Origin: Streptomyces resistomycificus
Lineage (GTDB): Bacteria > Actinomycetota > Actinomycetes > Streptomycetales > Streptomycetaceae
Direction: 5' to 3'
Assembly: GCF_001514265.1 (NCBI RefSeq)
Contig: NZ_KQ948988.1
Coordinates: 627,395-691,394, forward strand
DNA: 64,000 bases
In this document: in pieces, positions 49,958 to 60,329 of the stretch
Position numbering within the stretch: position 1 is the first letter of the stretch
Layout: every line of letters begins with the position of its first letter
Notes under the pieces: generated by a model
Database searches by the model: none
What the model saw: the letters and a program-made list of their open reading frames with translations, nothing else
What the model was told of the DNA's origin: nothing
Made by a program: the position numbers and the translations under genes

Positions 49958-51122
49958 GCTGCGCCGCGGCGCCGGTCACCTCCAGCCAGTTGACGTCGTA
50001 GCTCAGCACCAGCCGTCCGTCGCCGCCGAGTTCGGGGTGTGCCTGCGGGTTGTAGGCGGCGACCTGGTCCGAGGGCAGCGACGGCGTGAAGTCCTTCACC
50101 GGGCCGTGCCAGGGCCCGGTGGGGGAGCAGGCCCAGTACGAGGTCACCGTGGTCAGCCCCCGCGTCCCCGCCGCCATCGTGAACAGCACGTACGTGCCGC
50201 CCTGACGCACCACCGAGAACGCGCTGCCCACCCCGGTGCGCCGCCCGTCCCCCAGCACGGCACCCGGTCGGGCGCGCGCCACCCAGGCGGAGCCGTCCCA
50301 GTACTCCCAGGCTGCGGGATCCCCGAGCCCGCCCTCGGGCACCCGGGCCACGTACGCGTGCGAGACGGGCCGGGACGCGGCCTGCCCGTCGTCGCCGCCG
50401 AAGACGTACGTCCAGCCGCCCCGGTGGACCAGCGTCGTGCCGAACAGCACGCGCCGGGACGGGTCTCGGACCTGCCGCTGGTCGAGCACCTCGACGACCG
50501 ACTCGACCCGCAGGTCGGGCAGGGACAGCGTGGCGACCTCGGTGGCGGTCGGCACCCCGTAGATCCACGGCGCCTGACCGGCCGTCCGCACCCACAGCAG
50601 CACCCGCAGCACCTGCTCGGAGGAGCCGGGCGAGCGGGGTTCGACGCGGGCCGCCACGGGCCAGCGCCACCGGCCGGGGCCCGGGTCGGGGAACAGGGGC
50701 GCGGGCAGCGTGGTGGCGAGCCGTCCGTCGTCCATCACCACCGCGGAGTTGCGCACCAGGGGTGCCGTGCCGTCCCGCCAGGCGTACGACTCGCCGACCG
50801 GGTTGGGCGGGCGGTACACCTGGCCCAGGTAGGTGTCCGAGAACAGCCACAGCACGCGCCCGTCCGGCAGCCGCACCGAGTGGGTGCCGTCGCCGCCGGT
50901 CCAGTCGTCGGCACGGGCGGCGTCGTCGCCGTAGCGGGCGAACTCGCCGGTGAGCCGCTCGTCAGCCGACCACGAGCCGACGGTACGCGGTACGCAGTCC
51001 CGCCCCTCGCGGCCTTCGTCGTCCGGCAGGGCGCCGAGCAGCACCGCCGTGAGAACCAGGGCCAGTACCAGGCCGACCCCGACTCCCGTCCGTTGTCGTC
51101 GTGCTCGTCTGTCCTCGGGCAC
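49893..51122 (-). CDS. Membrane-anchored DUF4185 beta-propeller protein
   Basis: The 409-residue protein has one N-terminal membrane helix (TGVGVGLVLALVLTAVLLGALP) followed by an extracellular five-bladed propeller-type domain of the DUF4185 family: TGGDGTHSVRLPDGRVLWLFSDTYLGQVYRPP, LVRNSAVVMDDG, VLFGTTLVHRGGWTYVFGGDDG, and GSAFSVVRQGGTYVLFTMAAG. The family resembles glycoside-binding or hydrolase propellers, but no activity is certain. It starts at GTG. A scar of another gene ends 11 bp upstream. Confidence 0.83.
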   Translation of the reverse strand: MPEDRRARRQRTGVGVGLVLALVLTAVLLGALPDDEGREGRDCVPRTVGSWSADERLTGEFARYGDDAARADDWTGGDGTHSVRLPDGRVLWLFSDTYLGQVYRPPNPVGESYAWRDGTAPLVRNSAVVMDDGRLATTLPAPLFPDPGPGRWRWPVAARVEPRSPGSSEQVLRVLLWVRTAGQAPWIYGVPTATEVATLSLPDLRVESVVEVLDQRQVRDPSRRVLFGTTLVHRGGWTYVFGGDDGQAASRPVSHAYVARVPEGGLGDPAAWEYWDGSAWVARARPGAVLGDGRRTGVGSAFSVVRQGGTYVLFTMAAGTRGLTTVTSYWACSPTGPWHGPVKDFTPSLPSDQVAAYNPQAHPELGGDGRLVLSYDVNWLEVTGAAAQLNRNVSLYRPRFVTLRLRPVR

Positions 51123-51133
51123 GCTCCGGCACG

Positions 51134-51282
51134 TTACTGGCCCGAGCTCCCCTGGTCCATGGGCAGCCGCACAACGGTGTCCGTCGGCGACGCCGTCCCG
51201 GCGGTGATCTCGGCGTCGATGCGCGCCCGGTCCAGACCCGGACGTCGTCGGTCGTGCCGGTGAGGAAGGCACGGCGGTCCAT
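51134..51282 (-). pseudogene. Remnant gene upstream of the DUF4185 gene
   Basis: From ATG at 51282 the frame reads MDRRAFLTGTTDDVRVWTGR, like the start of a Tat-exported protein. One base out of frame, DRARIDAEITAGTASPTD continues into TVVRLPMDQGSSGQ and a TAA stop 11 bp before the DUF4185 start. The two parts (149 bp in total) look like the head and tail of one gene joined by a deletion plus a frameshift. The original family is not recognisable. Confidence 0.5.
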
Positions 51283-51432
51283 GCGCTGCCCGGTGTGCGC
51301 CCGGCTCGTCGACGTCCCCGCCGGCGACTCGGCTCGCCGAGCCGCCGCGGTGGGCGGGACCGGAGGGAGGCCGGGAAGCCGTTGCGGACGGCCGAGCCGG
51401 TACGGAGCGCTGACGGCGGATAGCGTTCCGTC

Positions 51433-51972
51433 ATGATCACACCGCACACCGCCGACACCACACCGGCACTCGACCCCGCCCGCACCGCCCTCGTGCTCGT
51501 CGACCTCATGGAGCGCATCCTCGCTCTGCCGCTCGAACCCCGCGCGGGGGCCGAGGTCCTCGACGTGAGTGTGGAGTTGGCGGCTCGGTTCCGCTCGGTC
51601 GGCGCGCCCGTCGTGCTGGTCCGCGTCGAGCGGCCGGGCATCACCGAGCAGCCGCCCGGCAGCGGACTGGCGGCCGCGCTGCCGCACGACGGCGACATCG
51701 AGATCGTGAAGCACACGATCGGCGGCTTCCAGGGCACGGACCTGGACCGGCGGCTGCGCGAACGCGGCGTCACCGCCCTGGTGTTCGGCGGCATCGCCAC
51801 CAACCTCGGCGTCGAGTCCACCGCTCGCGCGGCCGGGGACCTCGGCTACGACCTGGTGTTCGCCGAGGACGCCATGACCGCGTTCACGGCGGCCGAGCAC
51901 GAGGCGTCGGTGCGGCTCGACTTCCCCCGGCTGGGCACCGTGGTCACGGCGTCCGAGGTGCGCTTCGTCTGA
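51433..51972 (+). CDS. Isochorismatase-fold protein lacking the catalytic cysteine
   Basis: The 179-residue protein has the cysteine-hydrolase fold: TALVLVDLMERIL (catalytic Asp), IVKHTIGGFQGTDLDRRLRERGVTALVFGG (Lys), and GIATNLGVESTARAAGDLGYDLVFAEDAMTAFTAAEHEAS. In active isochorismatase-family enzymes the residue between the N-x-x and VEST is cysteine; here it is glycine (ATNLGVEST). A group of such Gly variants exists and its activity is unclear. It starts at ATG; divergent from the DUF4185 gene. Confidence 0.83.
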   Translation: MITPHTADTTPALDPARTALVLVDLMERILALPLEPRAGAEVLDVSVELAARFRSVGAPVVLVRVERPGITEQPPGSGLAAALPHDGDIEIVKHTIGGFQGTDLDRRLRERGVTALVFGGIATNLGVESTARAAGDLGYDLVFAEDAMTAFTAAEHEASVRLDFPRLGTVVTASEVRFV

Positions 51973-52006
51973 GCGGTGAGGGGTCCGGGCGCGCTTGGTC
52001 CGGGCG

Positions 52007-52319
52007 CGCTGGCCCGGGCGTTCACACCAGGTTCGCGCCACCGTCCGGGTCGCCGCCTTCGCCGAGCTCGCGCGGCGGCGGGCGACGGGTTGAGACGGGG
52101 CCCCTGCGGCGCAGGGGGCGCTCCCCGCCGGTCGGGGCCCCGCCGCCGTGTCGCGGGGGACCCCGCTGGCCCGGGCGTTCACACCAGGTTCGCGCCACCG
52201 TCCGGGTCGCCGCCTTCGCCGAGCTCGCGCGGCGGCGGGCGACGGGTTGAGACGGGGCCCCTGCGGCGCAGGGGGCGCTCCCCGCCGGTCGGGGCCCCGC
52301 CGCCGTGTCGCGGGGGACC
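52007..52319. repeat. Perfect 156-bp tandem duplication
   Basis: The segment 52007-52162 is repeated without a mismatch at 52164-52319, with one base between. Each copy contains CCCCTGCG-G-CGCAGGGG and a longer GGGGCCCC inverted repeat, so each carries a hairpin able to stop transcription between the convergent isochorismatase-fold and fdhD genes. Perfect identity in GC-rich non-coding DNA suggests a recent duplication or an assembly artefact. Confidence 0.93.
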
Positions 52320-52321
52320 GC

Positions 52322-53170
52322 TCAGCCCTGGGCGGCCGCGGCCCGCAGAGCGATACGGTCCTCGCCCGCGTACACGTTCATGGAACTGCCCCGCAGGAAG
52401 CCCACCAGGGTCAGACCGGTCTCCGCCGCCAGGTCGACGGCGAGGGAGGAGGGCGCCGAGACCGCCGCCAGCATCGGGATGCCCGCCATCACGGCCTTCT
52501 GCGCCAGCTCGAAGGAGGCCCGGCCGGACACCAGCAGGATGGTGCGGGACAGCGGCAGGTCGCCGTTCTGCAGGGCGCGGCCCACGAGCTTGTCGACCGC
52601 GTTGTGCCGGCCCACGTCCTCCCGTACGTCGAGCAGCTCGCCGCCCTCGGTGAACAGGGCCGCCGCGTGCAGGCCCCCGGTCCGGTCGAAGACCCGCTGG
52701 GCCGCGCGGAGCCGGTCGGGGAGGCCCGCGAGGAGTTCGGGCCCGACCCGGAGCGGGGGAGTGTCGGAGATGGGCCAGCGTGCCGTGGTGCGGACCGCGT
52801 CGAGGCTCGCCTTCCCGCACAGGCCGCACGAGGAGGTGGTGTAGACGTTCCGTTCCAGGGTGATGTCGGGGACGACCACGCCGGGCGTCGTCCGCACGTC
52901 CACCACGTTGTACGTGTTGGAGCCGTCGGCCGTGGCGCCCGCGCAGTACACGATGTTCTGCAGGTCGCCCTGTTCGGCGAGCACGCCCTCGCTGACCAGG
53001 AAACCCGCCGCCAGCGCGAAGTCGTCCCCCGGCGTGCGCATGGTGATCGCCAGCGGCTTGCCGTTGAGCCGGATCTCCAGGGGCTCCTCGGCGACCAGCG
53101 TGTCCGGGCGGCTGGAGACCACGCCGTCCCGGATCCGGGTCACCTTGCGTCGTTCCGTGACTCGTCCCAT
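52322..53170 (-). CDS. fdhD: Formate dehydrogenase accessory sulfurtransferase FdhD
   Basis: The 282-residue protein is FdhD: VAEEPLEIRLNGKPLAITMRTPGDDFALAAGFLVSEGV, YTTSSCGLCGKASLDAV with the catalytic C115-x-x-C118 motif, GGLHAAALFTEGGELLDVREDVGRHNAVDKLVG and ILLVSGRASFELAQKAVMAGIPMLAAVSAPSSLAVDLA. FdhD transfers sulfur to the molybdenum cofactor of formate dehydrogenase. It is the last gene of the formate dehydrogenase operon, 7 bp after the Fe-S subunit gene. Confidence 0.95.
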   Translation of the reverse strand: MGRVTERRKVTRIRDGVVSSRPDTLVAEEPLEIRLNGKPLAITMRTPGDDFALAAGFLVSEGVLAEQGDLQNIVYCAGATADGSNTYNVVDVRTTPGVVVPDITLERNVYTTSSCGLCGKASLDAVRTTARWPISDTPPLRVGPELLAGLPDRLRAAQRVFDRTGGLHAAALFTEGGELLDVREDVGRHNAVDKLVGRALQNGDLPLSRTILLVSGRASFELAQKAVMAGIPMLAAVSAPSSLAVDLAAETGLTLVGFLRGSSMNVYAGEDRIALRAAAAQG

Positions 53171-53177
53171 GTCCTGA

Positions 53178-54034
53178 TCAGCCCCGGTTCTGTACGTGCT
53201 GGTAGCCGAAACGGCCCTTGATGCAGAGATTGCCGTGGGTCACCGGGTTGTCGTGCGGCGAGGTGACCTTCACGATCTCATTGTCCTGCACGTGCAGCGT
53301 CAGGTTGCAGCCCACTCCGCAGTAGGCGCACACCGTGGTCGTCTCGGTCTGCGCGGATTCGTTCCAGGTACCCGCCGCCCGCATGTCGAACTCCGACTTG
53401 AACGACAGGGCCCCCGTCGGGCACACCTCGATGCAGTTGCCGCAGTACACGCAGGCCGAGTCGGTGAGCGGCGCGTCGTGCTCGACCGCGATCCGCGCGT
53501 CGAAGCCGCGGCCGGTGACGGAGATGGCGAAGGTGTTCTGCCACTGGTCGCCGCAGGCGTCCACGCACTTGTAGCAGAGGATGCACTTGCCGTAGTCGCG
53601 CACATACAGGTCGTTGTCGACCCTGGGCTCCTCGTCGAGCCGGGCCGCGTCGGGGCCGAAGCGGTCCGGCTTCGCCTCGTACTCCTTGACCCACTTCGCG
53701 AACCCCGGCGTCGTCGACATGTCGACCGAAGAAGCGAGCAGTTCCAGGACGATCCTGCGGCTGTGCCGGGCCCGTTCGGTGTCGGTCCGCACCTCCATGC
53801 CCGGTTCGGCCCTGCGGGAGCAGGCCGGGACGAGGGTGCGGGAGCCCTCGACCTCGACGACGCAGACCCGGCAGGCGTTCTTGGGGGTGAGCGTGTCGCC
53901 CTCGCAGAGGGTCGGGACGTCCTTCCCGGCCGCCCGGCAGGCGTCGAGGATCGTCGAGCCCTCGGGAACCCGGGCCTCCTGGCCGTCGAGGGTGAATTCC
54001 AGCAGGCGGCGCGGGATCCCCAGCGGTGTCACGG

Positions 54035-54038
<4 letters not shown>
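53178..54038 (-). CDS. Formate dehydrogenase Fe-S subunit (2Fe-2S, two 4Fe-4S, and FdhF-type 4Fe-4S domain)
   Basis: The 286-residue protein carries every Fe-S motif expected at the N-terminus of a soluble NAD-dependent FdhA. A 2Fe-2S domain has C45, C56, C59 and C73. Two 4Fe-4S sets follow: CILCYKCVDAC (152-162) and CVYCGNCIEVCP (196-206). Then the molybdopterin-oxidoreductase cluster domain appears, CAYCGVGCNLTLHV (237-244) with C272 in NLCIKGRFG. It ends there, where the catalytic domain would start. The start overlaps the end of the NuoEF gene by 4 bp. Confidence 0.93.
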
Positions 54039-55867
<1,829 letters not shown>

Positions 55868-55871
55868 TGCA

Positions 55872-57797
55872 TCACCTCACGATGGTCGCAACCGGGAGCT
55901 TCTCGATCCGGATCGCCGACGCCTTGAACTCCGCCGTCCCCGCGATCGGGCAGTTCGCCTCGATCGTCAGCCGGTTGGTGTCCACCTCGTCGGGAAAGTG
56001 CATGGTCATGAACGCCAGCCCGGGCCGCAGGGCGGTGTCGATCCACACGGGTGCGACGACCGCGCCGCGCCGCGAGGTGACCTGCACCTGCTCGCCGACC
56101 ACGACCCCGTACCGCTCGGCGTCTTCGGGGCACAGCTCGACGAACTCGCCGCGCCGCAGGGGCGAGGCGAAACTCCCGCTCTGCACGCCGGTGTTGTACG
56201 AGTCGAGCCGTCGGCCGGTGGTCAGCCGGATCGGGTACTCCTCGTCGGTGAGGTCCACCGGCGGATCGTGCTGCACCAGACCGAAGGGGGCCGGCACCCC
56301 GCGCCTGGCCGGGTCCGTCTCCCACAACCGGCCGTGCAGGTACGTCGGTTCGAGCCGGCCGGTGTCGGGGCAGGGCCACTGGATGCCCTGGTGTTCCGCC
56401 AGGCGTTCGTACGTCATCCCGTAGTGGTCCGGCGAGAGAGACCTGAGCTCGTTCCACACGGCCTCGGAGTCGGCGTACTTCCACTCGTGGCCCAGCCGCG
56501 CGGCGAGCTCGCACATGATGTCGACGTCCTCGCGGGCCTCGCCGGGCGGTGTCACGGCCCGGCGCACCCGCTGGACACGGCGTTCGCTGTTGGTGGTGGT
56601 GCCGTCGGTCTCCGCCCAGCCGGCCGTCGCCGGCAGCACCACGTGCGCCAGCTCGGCCGTCTTGGTGAGGAAGATGTCCTGCACCACGAGGAAGTCCAGC
56701 TGCCGCATCCGCCGCACGGCCTGCTCGCTGTCCGCCTCCGACTGCGCGGGGTTCTCGCCGATGCAGTAGACCGCCTTGAGCGTGCCCTCCTCCATCGCCT
56801 CGAACATCTCCGTGAGGTTCATCCCGTAGTGCGGCTGGATGACGGTGTCCCAGGCCGACTCGAACTTCAGCCGCGCGGCGGGGTCGAGGATGTCCTGGAA
56901 GCCGGGCAGCCGGTTGGGGATGGCGCCCATGTCACCGCCGCCCTGCACGTTGTTCTGGCCGCGCAGGGGCTGCAGGCCGGAGCCGTAGCGGCCCACGTGG
57001 CCGGTGAGCAGGGTGAGGTTGATCAACGCCCGTACGTTGTCGGTGCCGTTGTGGTGCTCGGTGATGCCGAGGGTCCAGCACAGCTGGGCGCGCTCGGCGC
57101 GGGCGTAGGCGTGCGCCAACTCCCGGATGGCGGCGGCCGGTACGCCCGTCACCTTCTCCGCCAGGGACAGCGTCCACGGCTCGACGAGCTGGCGGTACTC
57201 CTCGAATCCGGTCGTCGCCCGCTCGATGAACGCCTCGTTGGCCAGGCCCGCGTGGATGATCTCGCGGCCGATCGCGTGCGCCATCGGGATGTCCGTACCG
57301 ACGTTGAGGCCCAGCCAGCTCTCCGCCCACTCGGCGGTGGAGGTGCGGCGCGGGTCGACCGCGTACATCCGGGCGCCGTTCCTGATCCCCCTCAGCACGT
57401 GCTGGAAGAAGATCGGGTGCGCGAAGCGGGCGTTGGAGCCCCACATCACGATGACGTCGGTGTGTTCGATCTCCTCGTACGACGACGTGCCGCCGCCGGA
57501 GCCGAACGCGGCCGACAGCCCGGCGACGCTGGGGGCGTGGCACGTCCGGTTGCAGGAGTCGACGTTGTTGGTGCCCATGACGACCCGGGCGAACTTCTGC
57601 GCCACGTAGTTCATCTCGTTGGTGGCGCGGGCGCAGGAGAACATGCCGAACGCGCCGCGGTTGCGTTCGATGCCCCGGGCGGCCCGCTCGAGCGCCTCCT
57701 CCCAGCTCGCCTGTCGGAAGGGCTGGTCGAGGGAGTCACGCACCAGCGGGTGGGTGAGCCGGGTGTAGGTCTTCGGGGTCCGGTCGCGTTTTTTCAC
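55872..57797 (-). CDS. Formate dehydrogenase catalytic subunit without N-terminal Fe-S domain
   Basis: The 641-residue protein is a molybdopterin oxidoreductase of the FdhF group. It begins THPLVRDSLDQPFRQASWEEALERAA, i.e. after the 4Fe-4S domain, and has NNVDSCNRTCHAPSVAGL with catalytic Cys 86, VIVMWGSNARFAHPIFFQHVLRG, GQNNVQGGGDMGAIPNRLPG and a C-terminal dinucleotide-binding domain (TTGRRLDSYNTGVQSG). The missing 4Fe-4S domain is encoded two genes downstream. It needs no selenocysteine. The AAAAACGCGACC region at the start has GAGGAGCGTCCTG upstream. Confidence 0.93.
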   Translation of the reverse strand: MKKRDRTPKTYTRLTHPLVRDSLDQPFRQASWEEALERAARGIERNRGAFGMFSCARATNEMNYVAQKFARVVMGTNNVDSCNRTCHAPSVAGLSAAFGSGGGTSSYEEIEHTDVIVMWGSNARFAHPIFFQHVLRGIRNGARMYAVDPRRTSTAEWAESWLGLNVGTDIPMAHAIGREIIHAGLANEAFIERATTGFEEYRQLVEPWTLSLAEKVTGVPAAAIRELAHAYARAERAQLCWTLGITEHHNGTDNVRALINLTLLTGHVGRYGSGLQPLRGQNNVQGGGDMGAIPNRLPGFQDILDPAARLKFESAWDTVIQPHYGMNLTEMFEAMEEGTLKAVYCIGENPAQSEADSEQAVRRMRQLDFLVVQDIFLTKTAELAHVVLPATAGWAETDGTTTNSERRVQRVRRAVTPPGEAREDVDIMCELAARLGHEWKYADSEAVWNELRSLSPDHYGMTYERLAEHQGIQWPCPDTGRLEPTYLHGRLWETDPARRGVPAPFGLVQHDPPVDLTDEEYPIRLTTGRRLDSYNTGVQSGSFASPLRRGEFVELCPEDAERYGVVVGEQVQVTSRRGAVVAPVWIDTALRPGLAFMTMHFPDEVDTNRLTIEANCPIAGTAEFKASAIRIEKLPVATIVR

Positions 57798-57821
57798 AGG
57801 ACGCTCCTCATACGGCGTTCC

Positions 57822-58793
57822 TCATGCGGCGCTCCTCAGCGCGAGCAGGTCCGAGATGGCGTGCACGGTGCGCAGGGTGGGCACCTCGACGCCGGTGATC
57901 TCCGCCAGCTCGACCACGGCCGCGAGCAGCACGTCGAGTTCGAGCGGCTTGCCGCGCTCCAGGTCCTGGAGCGTGGAGGTGCGGTGGTCGCCGACCCGCT
58001 CGGCGCCCGCGAGCCGGCGCTCGATGGAGACACCGACCTCGCAGCCGAGGGCCTCGGCGACGGACAGGGTCTCGGTCATCATGATCTCGATGACCCTGCG
58101 GGTGCCGCCGTGCAGGCACATCTGCCGCATGGTGGCGCGGGCCAGCGCGCTGATCGGGTTGAAGGAGATGTTGCCGAGCAGCTTGAGCCAGATGTCGTTG
58201 CGCAGGTCCGGTTCGACCGGGCACTTCAGCCCGCCGGCCCGCATGGCCTCGCTGAAGGCCAGACAGCGGGGCGAGACCGAGCGGTCGGGCTCGCCGACGG
58301 AGAACCGGGTGCCCTCCAAGTGCCGTACGACGCCCGGTCCTTCGAGTTCGGTGGCCGCGTAGACCACACAGCCGACGGCCCGTTCGGGCGCGAGCACCGC
58401 ACTGACCGCGCCGCCCGGGTCCACGCTCTCGAGACGGTGGCCGTCGTGCGGGCCTCCGTGCCGGTGGAAGTACCACCAGGGAATGCCGTTCTGGGCGGCG
58501 ATCACCGCCGTGGAGTCGTGCAGGAGAGGCTCGATCAGCGGCCCGCACGCCGCGTACGAGTTGGCCTTCAGGCCCAGGAAGACGTAGTCGACCGGACCGA
58601 TCTCGGCCGGGTCGTCGGTGGCATGGGCACGGGCGGTGAAGTCACCGCGCGGGCTGAGCACCCGGACGCCGTGCTGCCTCATGGCCGCCAGATGCGGTCC
58701 ACGGGCGACGAGATACACGTCGGCGCCCGCGCGGTGCAGCGCGGCTCCGACATAGGCGCCGATGGCTCCGGCACCGAGTACTGCGACTTTCAT
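57822..58793 (-). CDS. Ketopantoate reductase-family protein (ApbA/PanE-like)
   Basis: The 323-residue protein has the NADP-binding N-terminus MKVAVLGAGAIGAYVGAALHRAGADVYLVARGPHLAAMRQHG, then GLKANSYAACGPLIEPLLHDSTAVIAAQNGIPWWYFH, and the C-terminal domain LRNDIWLKLLGNISFNPISALARATMRQM, with catalytic Lys in WLKLLGN. It belongs to the 2-dehydropantoate 2-reductase family, whose members also act on other 2-keto acids. ATG was chosen with GGGAGCTCC nearby. It is the first gene of the formate dehydrogenase operon, 24 bp before the catalytic subunit. Confidence 0.9.
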   Translation of the reverse strand: MKVAVLGAGAIGAYVGAALHRAGADVYLVARGPHLAAMRQHGVRVLSPRGDFTARAHATDDPAEIGPVDYVFLGLKANSYAACGPLIEPLLHDSTAVIAAQNGIPWWYFHRHGGPHDGHRLESVDPGGAVSAVLAPERAVGCVVYAATELEGPGVVRHLEGTRFSVGEPDRSVSPRCLAFSEAMRAGGLKCPVEPDLRNDIWLKLLGNISFNPISALARATMRQMCLHGGTRRVIEIMMTETLSVAEALGCEVGVSIERRLAGAERVGDHRTSTLQDLERGKPLELDVLLAAVVELAEITGVEVPTLRTVHAISDLLALRSAA

Positions 58794-58851
58794 GCGAGGG
58801 AGCTCCGTTCGGTCGAGGGTACCGAGGAACTGCCGAACTCTGTCGACTGAA

Positions 58852-58865
58852 TATTGTCTACAGTA
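58852..58865. promoter_or_regulatory. GntR/FCD-type operator TATTGTCTACAGTA
   Basis: This near-palindrome (TATTGT-CT-ACAGTA, one mismatch) resembles the ATTGT-N2-ACAAT sites of GntR/FCD regulators. It lies 59 bp upstream of the first gene of the formate dehydrogenase operon, in unusually A/T-rich sequence that probably includes the promoter. No gntR gene is nearby. Confidence 0.6.
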
Positions 58866-59080
58866 TGGGAGTTGGGGCAGCAAGGGTTCGCGCAGTACCT
58901 GAGGGTGAGGGGCGCCGACGAGGCGGTCACCACGTGCCCCGTCGACCAGGCGCCACAGCGGCGTGACTTCCGCGGCGCGGGCGCGTGGATCAGTCCCCTC
59001 CAGCAGATGCCGGCCGTTCGACGGACGGCTTCGAGCCCGCCCGACGTTCGCGGTCAGTACCTGCGGCCGCCGCGCAGTTC

Positions 59081-59152
59081 GCCCAGGTCCTGCCCTTCCT
59101 CCACGGCCACGGCAAGAACGGCAAGAGCGTCCTTCTGGACGTCACGCCGTGA
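59081..59152 (+). pseudogene. Fragment of a phage/plasmid primase-helicase (Walker A region)
   Basis: The frame reads AQVLPFLHGHGKNGKSVLLDVTP then stops. PFLHGxGxNGKSxxL is the Walker A motif of P4/D5-type primase-helicases of phages and integrative elements. Only about 25-30 codons are left, with a stop right after the motif and no start. Confidence 0.6.
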
Positions 59153-59340
59153 AGTCCATGGTCGTCACGGACGCTGACGGGCGGCTGCTGGTCTGCAGCC
59201 CAGCCGAACCCGCGAGCTGCGCGGACATCGCCCATGCCCGGCAGTTGGGCCTGGTCAAGCTCCTGGCCAACGGACCGGCCGTGGAGGAGATCCTTGCCGA
59301 CGCCGGCTGTGTCGGGGCGAGGCGGGTTGTCCGTTTTTCT
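59153..59340 (+). pseudogene. Fragment of an IS5-family transposase
   Basis: The frame KSMVVTDADGRLLVCSPAEP continues ASCADIAHARQLGLVKLLAN and GPAVEEILADAGCVG. This is the central part of DDE transposases of the IS5/HARBI1-like type (VLTDADGxxLxCSP, SCADIxHARQLG, ILADAGYQG). The glycine-rich end and the last acidic residue region are lost. No inverted repeats were found around it. Confidence 0.75.
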
Positions 59341-59605
59341 CCAGGCGGAAGCACCCTGTTCGCTGCTCCAGGTGTCGGTGCTGTTGACCGGTTCGGGGCC
59401 GGCGGTCGCGCGGATACGGGGAAGCAGAGGCGACCGGAGCGCAGAGGGATCGCGCTGGGCAGACCGCCTGGGAGGCGTCGGCCTCCTGCTCGGCGGTTGT
59501 CCGGTGCGCTTGCCGGAGCAGAGGACCGTAGATGTCCTCGCGCCGGCCCGCGATTCGTTCCCACCAGCGCGGGTTGAACCCGGACAGGTGAACGACTGCC
59601 GCCAT
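59255..59605 (-). other. Open frame starting MAAVVHLSGFNPRWWERIAG, not recognised
   Basis: The first 45 residues (SGFNPRWWERIAGRREDIYG, then PLLRQAHRTTAEQEADAS) look like a real helical protein, but the remainder is low-complexity and runs antisense through the IS5-like fragment. There is no clear ribosome site. It may be the truncated head of an unknown gene. Confidence 0.25.
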
Positions 59606-59739
59606 GCCCGGTCTGTGCGGGCGGATGCCGCCTGCCTCGCGGGAACCGCGCAGCGTCGGCGACCTGGTCACGGGGATCGTCGCCTGCGGTCAGCCCGGCC
59701 GACGGCGGAGCCGCGGGCGATCGCCGGTAGGCTGCGGCG

Positions 59740-60273
59740 GTGCGCACGGTCGAGCTTCTGCTGGATGAGGCGGCAGAGCTAGCGGTTTGGGAGGCCTGGC
59801 GGCGGCTCGCGGACGCGGGGCTGCCCAGTCAGGCGCGCCACCGCTCACCGACCAACAGCCCGCACCTCACCCTGGCCGCCTGCCCGGAGTTGACCGCCCC
59901 GATTCGCTGGGAGCTCGCCGAGGTGGCCGCTGTTCTGCCGCTGCCGGTGCGGTTCACCGGCGTGGTCCGTTTCGAGCGGCCCACCTCGGTGTTGGCCTGG
60001 GCGCTGGACCTCGACTCCGCGCTGGCCGGTTTGCACCGCCGGGTGTGGGAGGCGGTGGCCTCGGACAGCCAGCCCGATACCCTCAACCCCTTCCACGAAC
60101 CCGGGCGCTGGAGCCCGCACATCACCCTCGGCCGGACCCGGCGGGCCGGTGCCTTCGCTGACCGGCGGGTCCCCGAACTGCTGCCGACGCCGCCGGTGTC
60201 GGCCCGGCTCACCACACTGCGCAGCTACGACACCCAGACCGGCGATCTGGAGGTGCTGGAGCCCCGCCCCTGA
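59740..60273 (+). CDS. 2'-5' RNA ligase family protein (2H phosphoesterase)
   Basis: The 177-residue protein has the two HxT/S-type motifs of 2H phosphoesterases: SPHLTLAACPEL near residue 40 and SPHITLGRTRRAG near residue 126, with LPVRFTGVVRFERPTSVLAWALDLDS between. The family includes 2'-5' RNA ligases and cyclic phosphodiesterases. It starts at GTG. It is the only intact gene in a 3-kb stretch of mobile-element fragments, so it may be cargo or a survivor. Confidence 0.85.
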   Translation: MRTVELLLDEAAELAVWEAWRRLADAGLPSQARHRSPTNSPHLTLAACPELTAPIRWELAEVAAVLPLPVRFTGVVRFERPTSVLAWALDLDSALAGLHRRVWEAVASDSQPDTLNPFHEPGRWSPHITLGRTRRAGAFADRRVPELLPTPPVSARLTTLRSYDTQTGDLEVLEPRP

Positions 60274-60329
60274 GACGCCGTCCCCGACGCTGGAGCCGCA
60301 GCGGCGGTCCGGCGATCACCGGTAGAACC

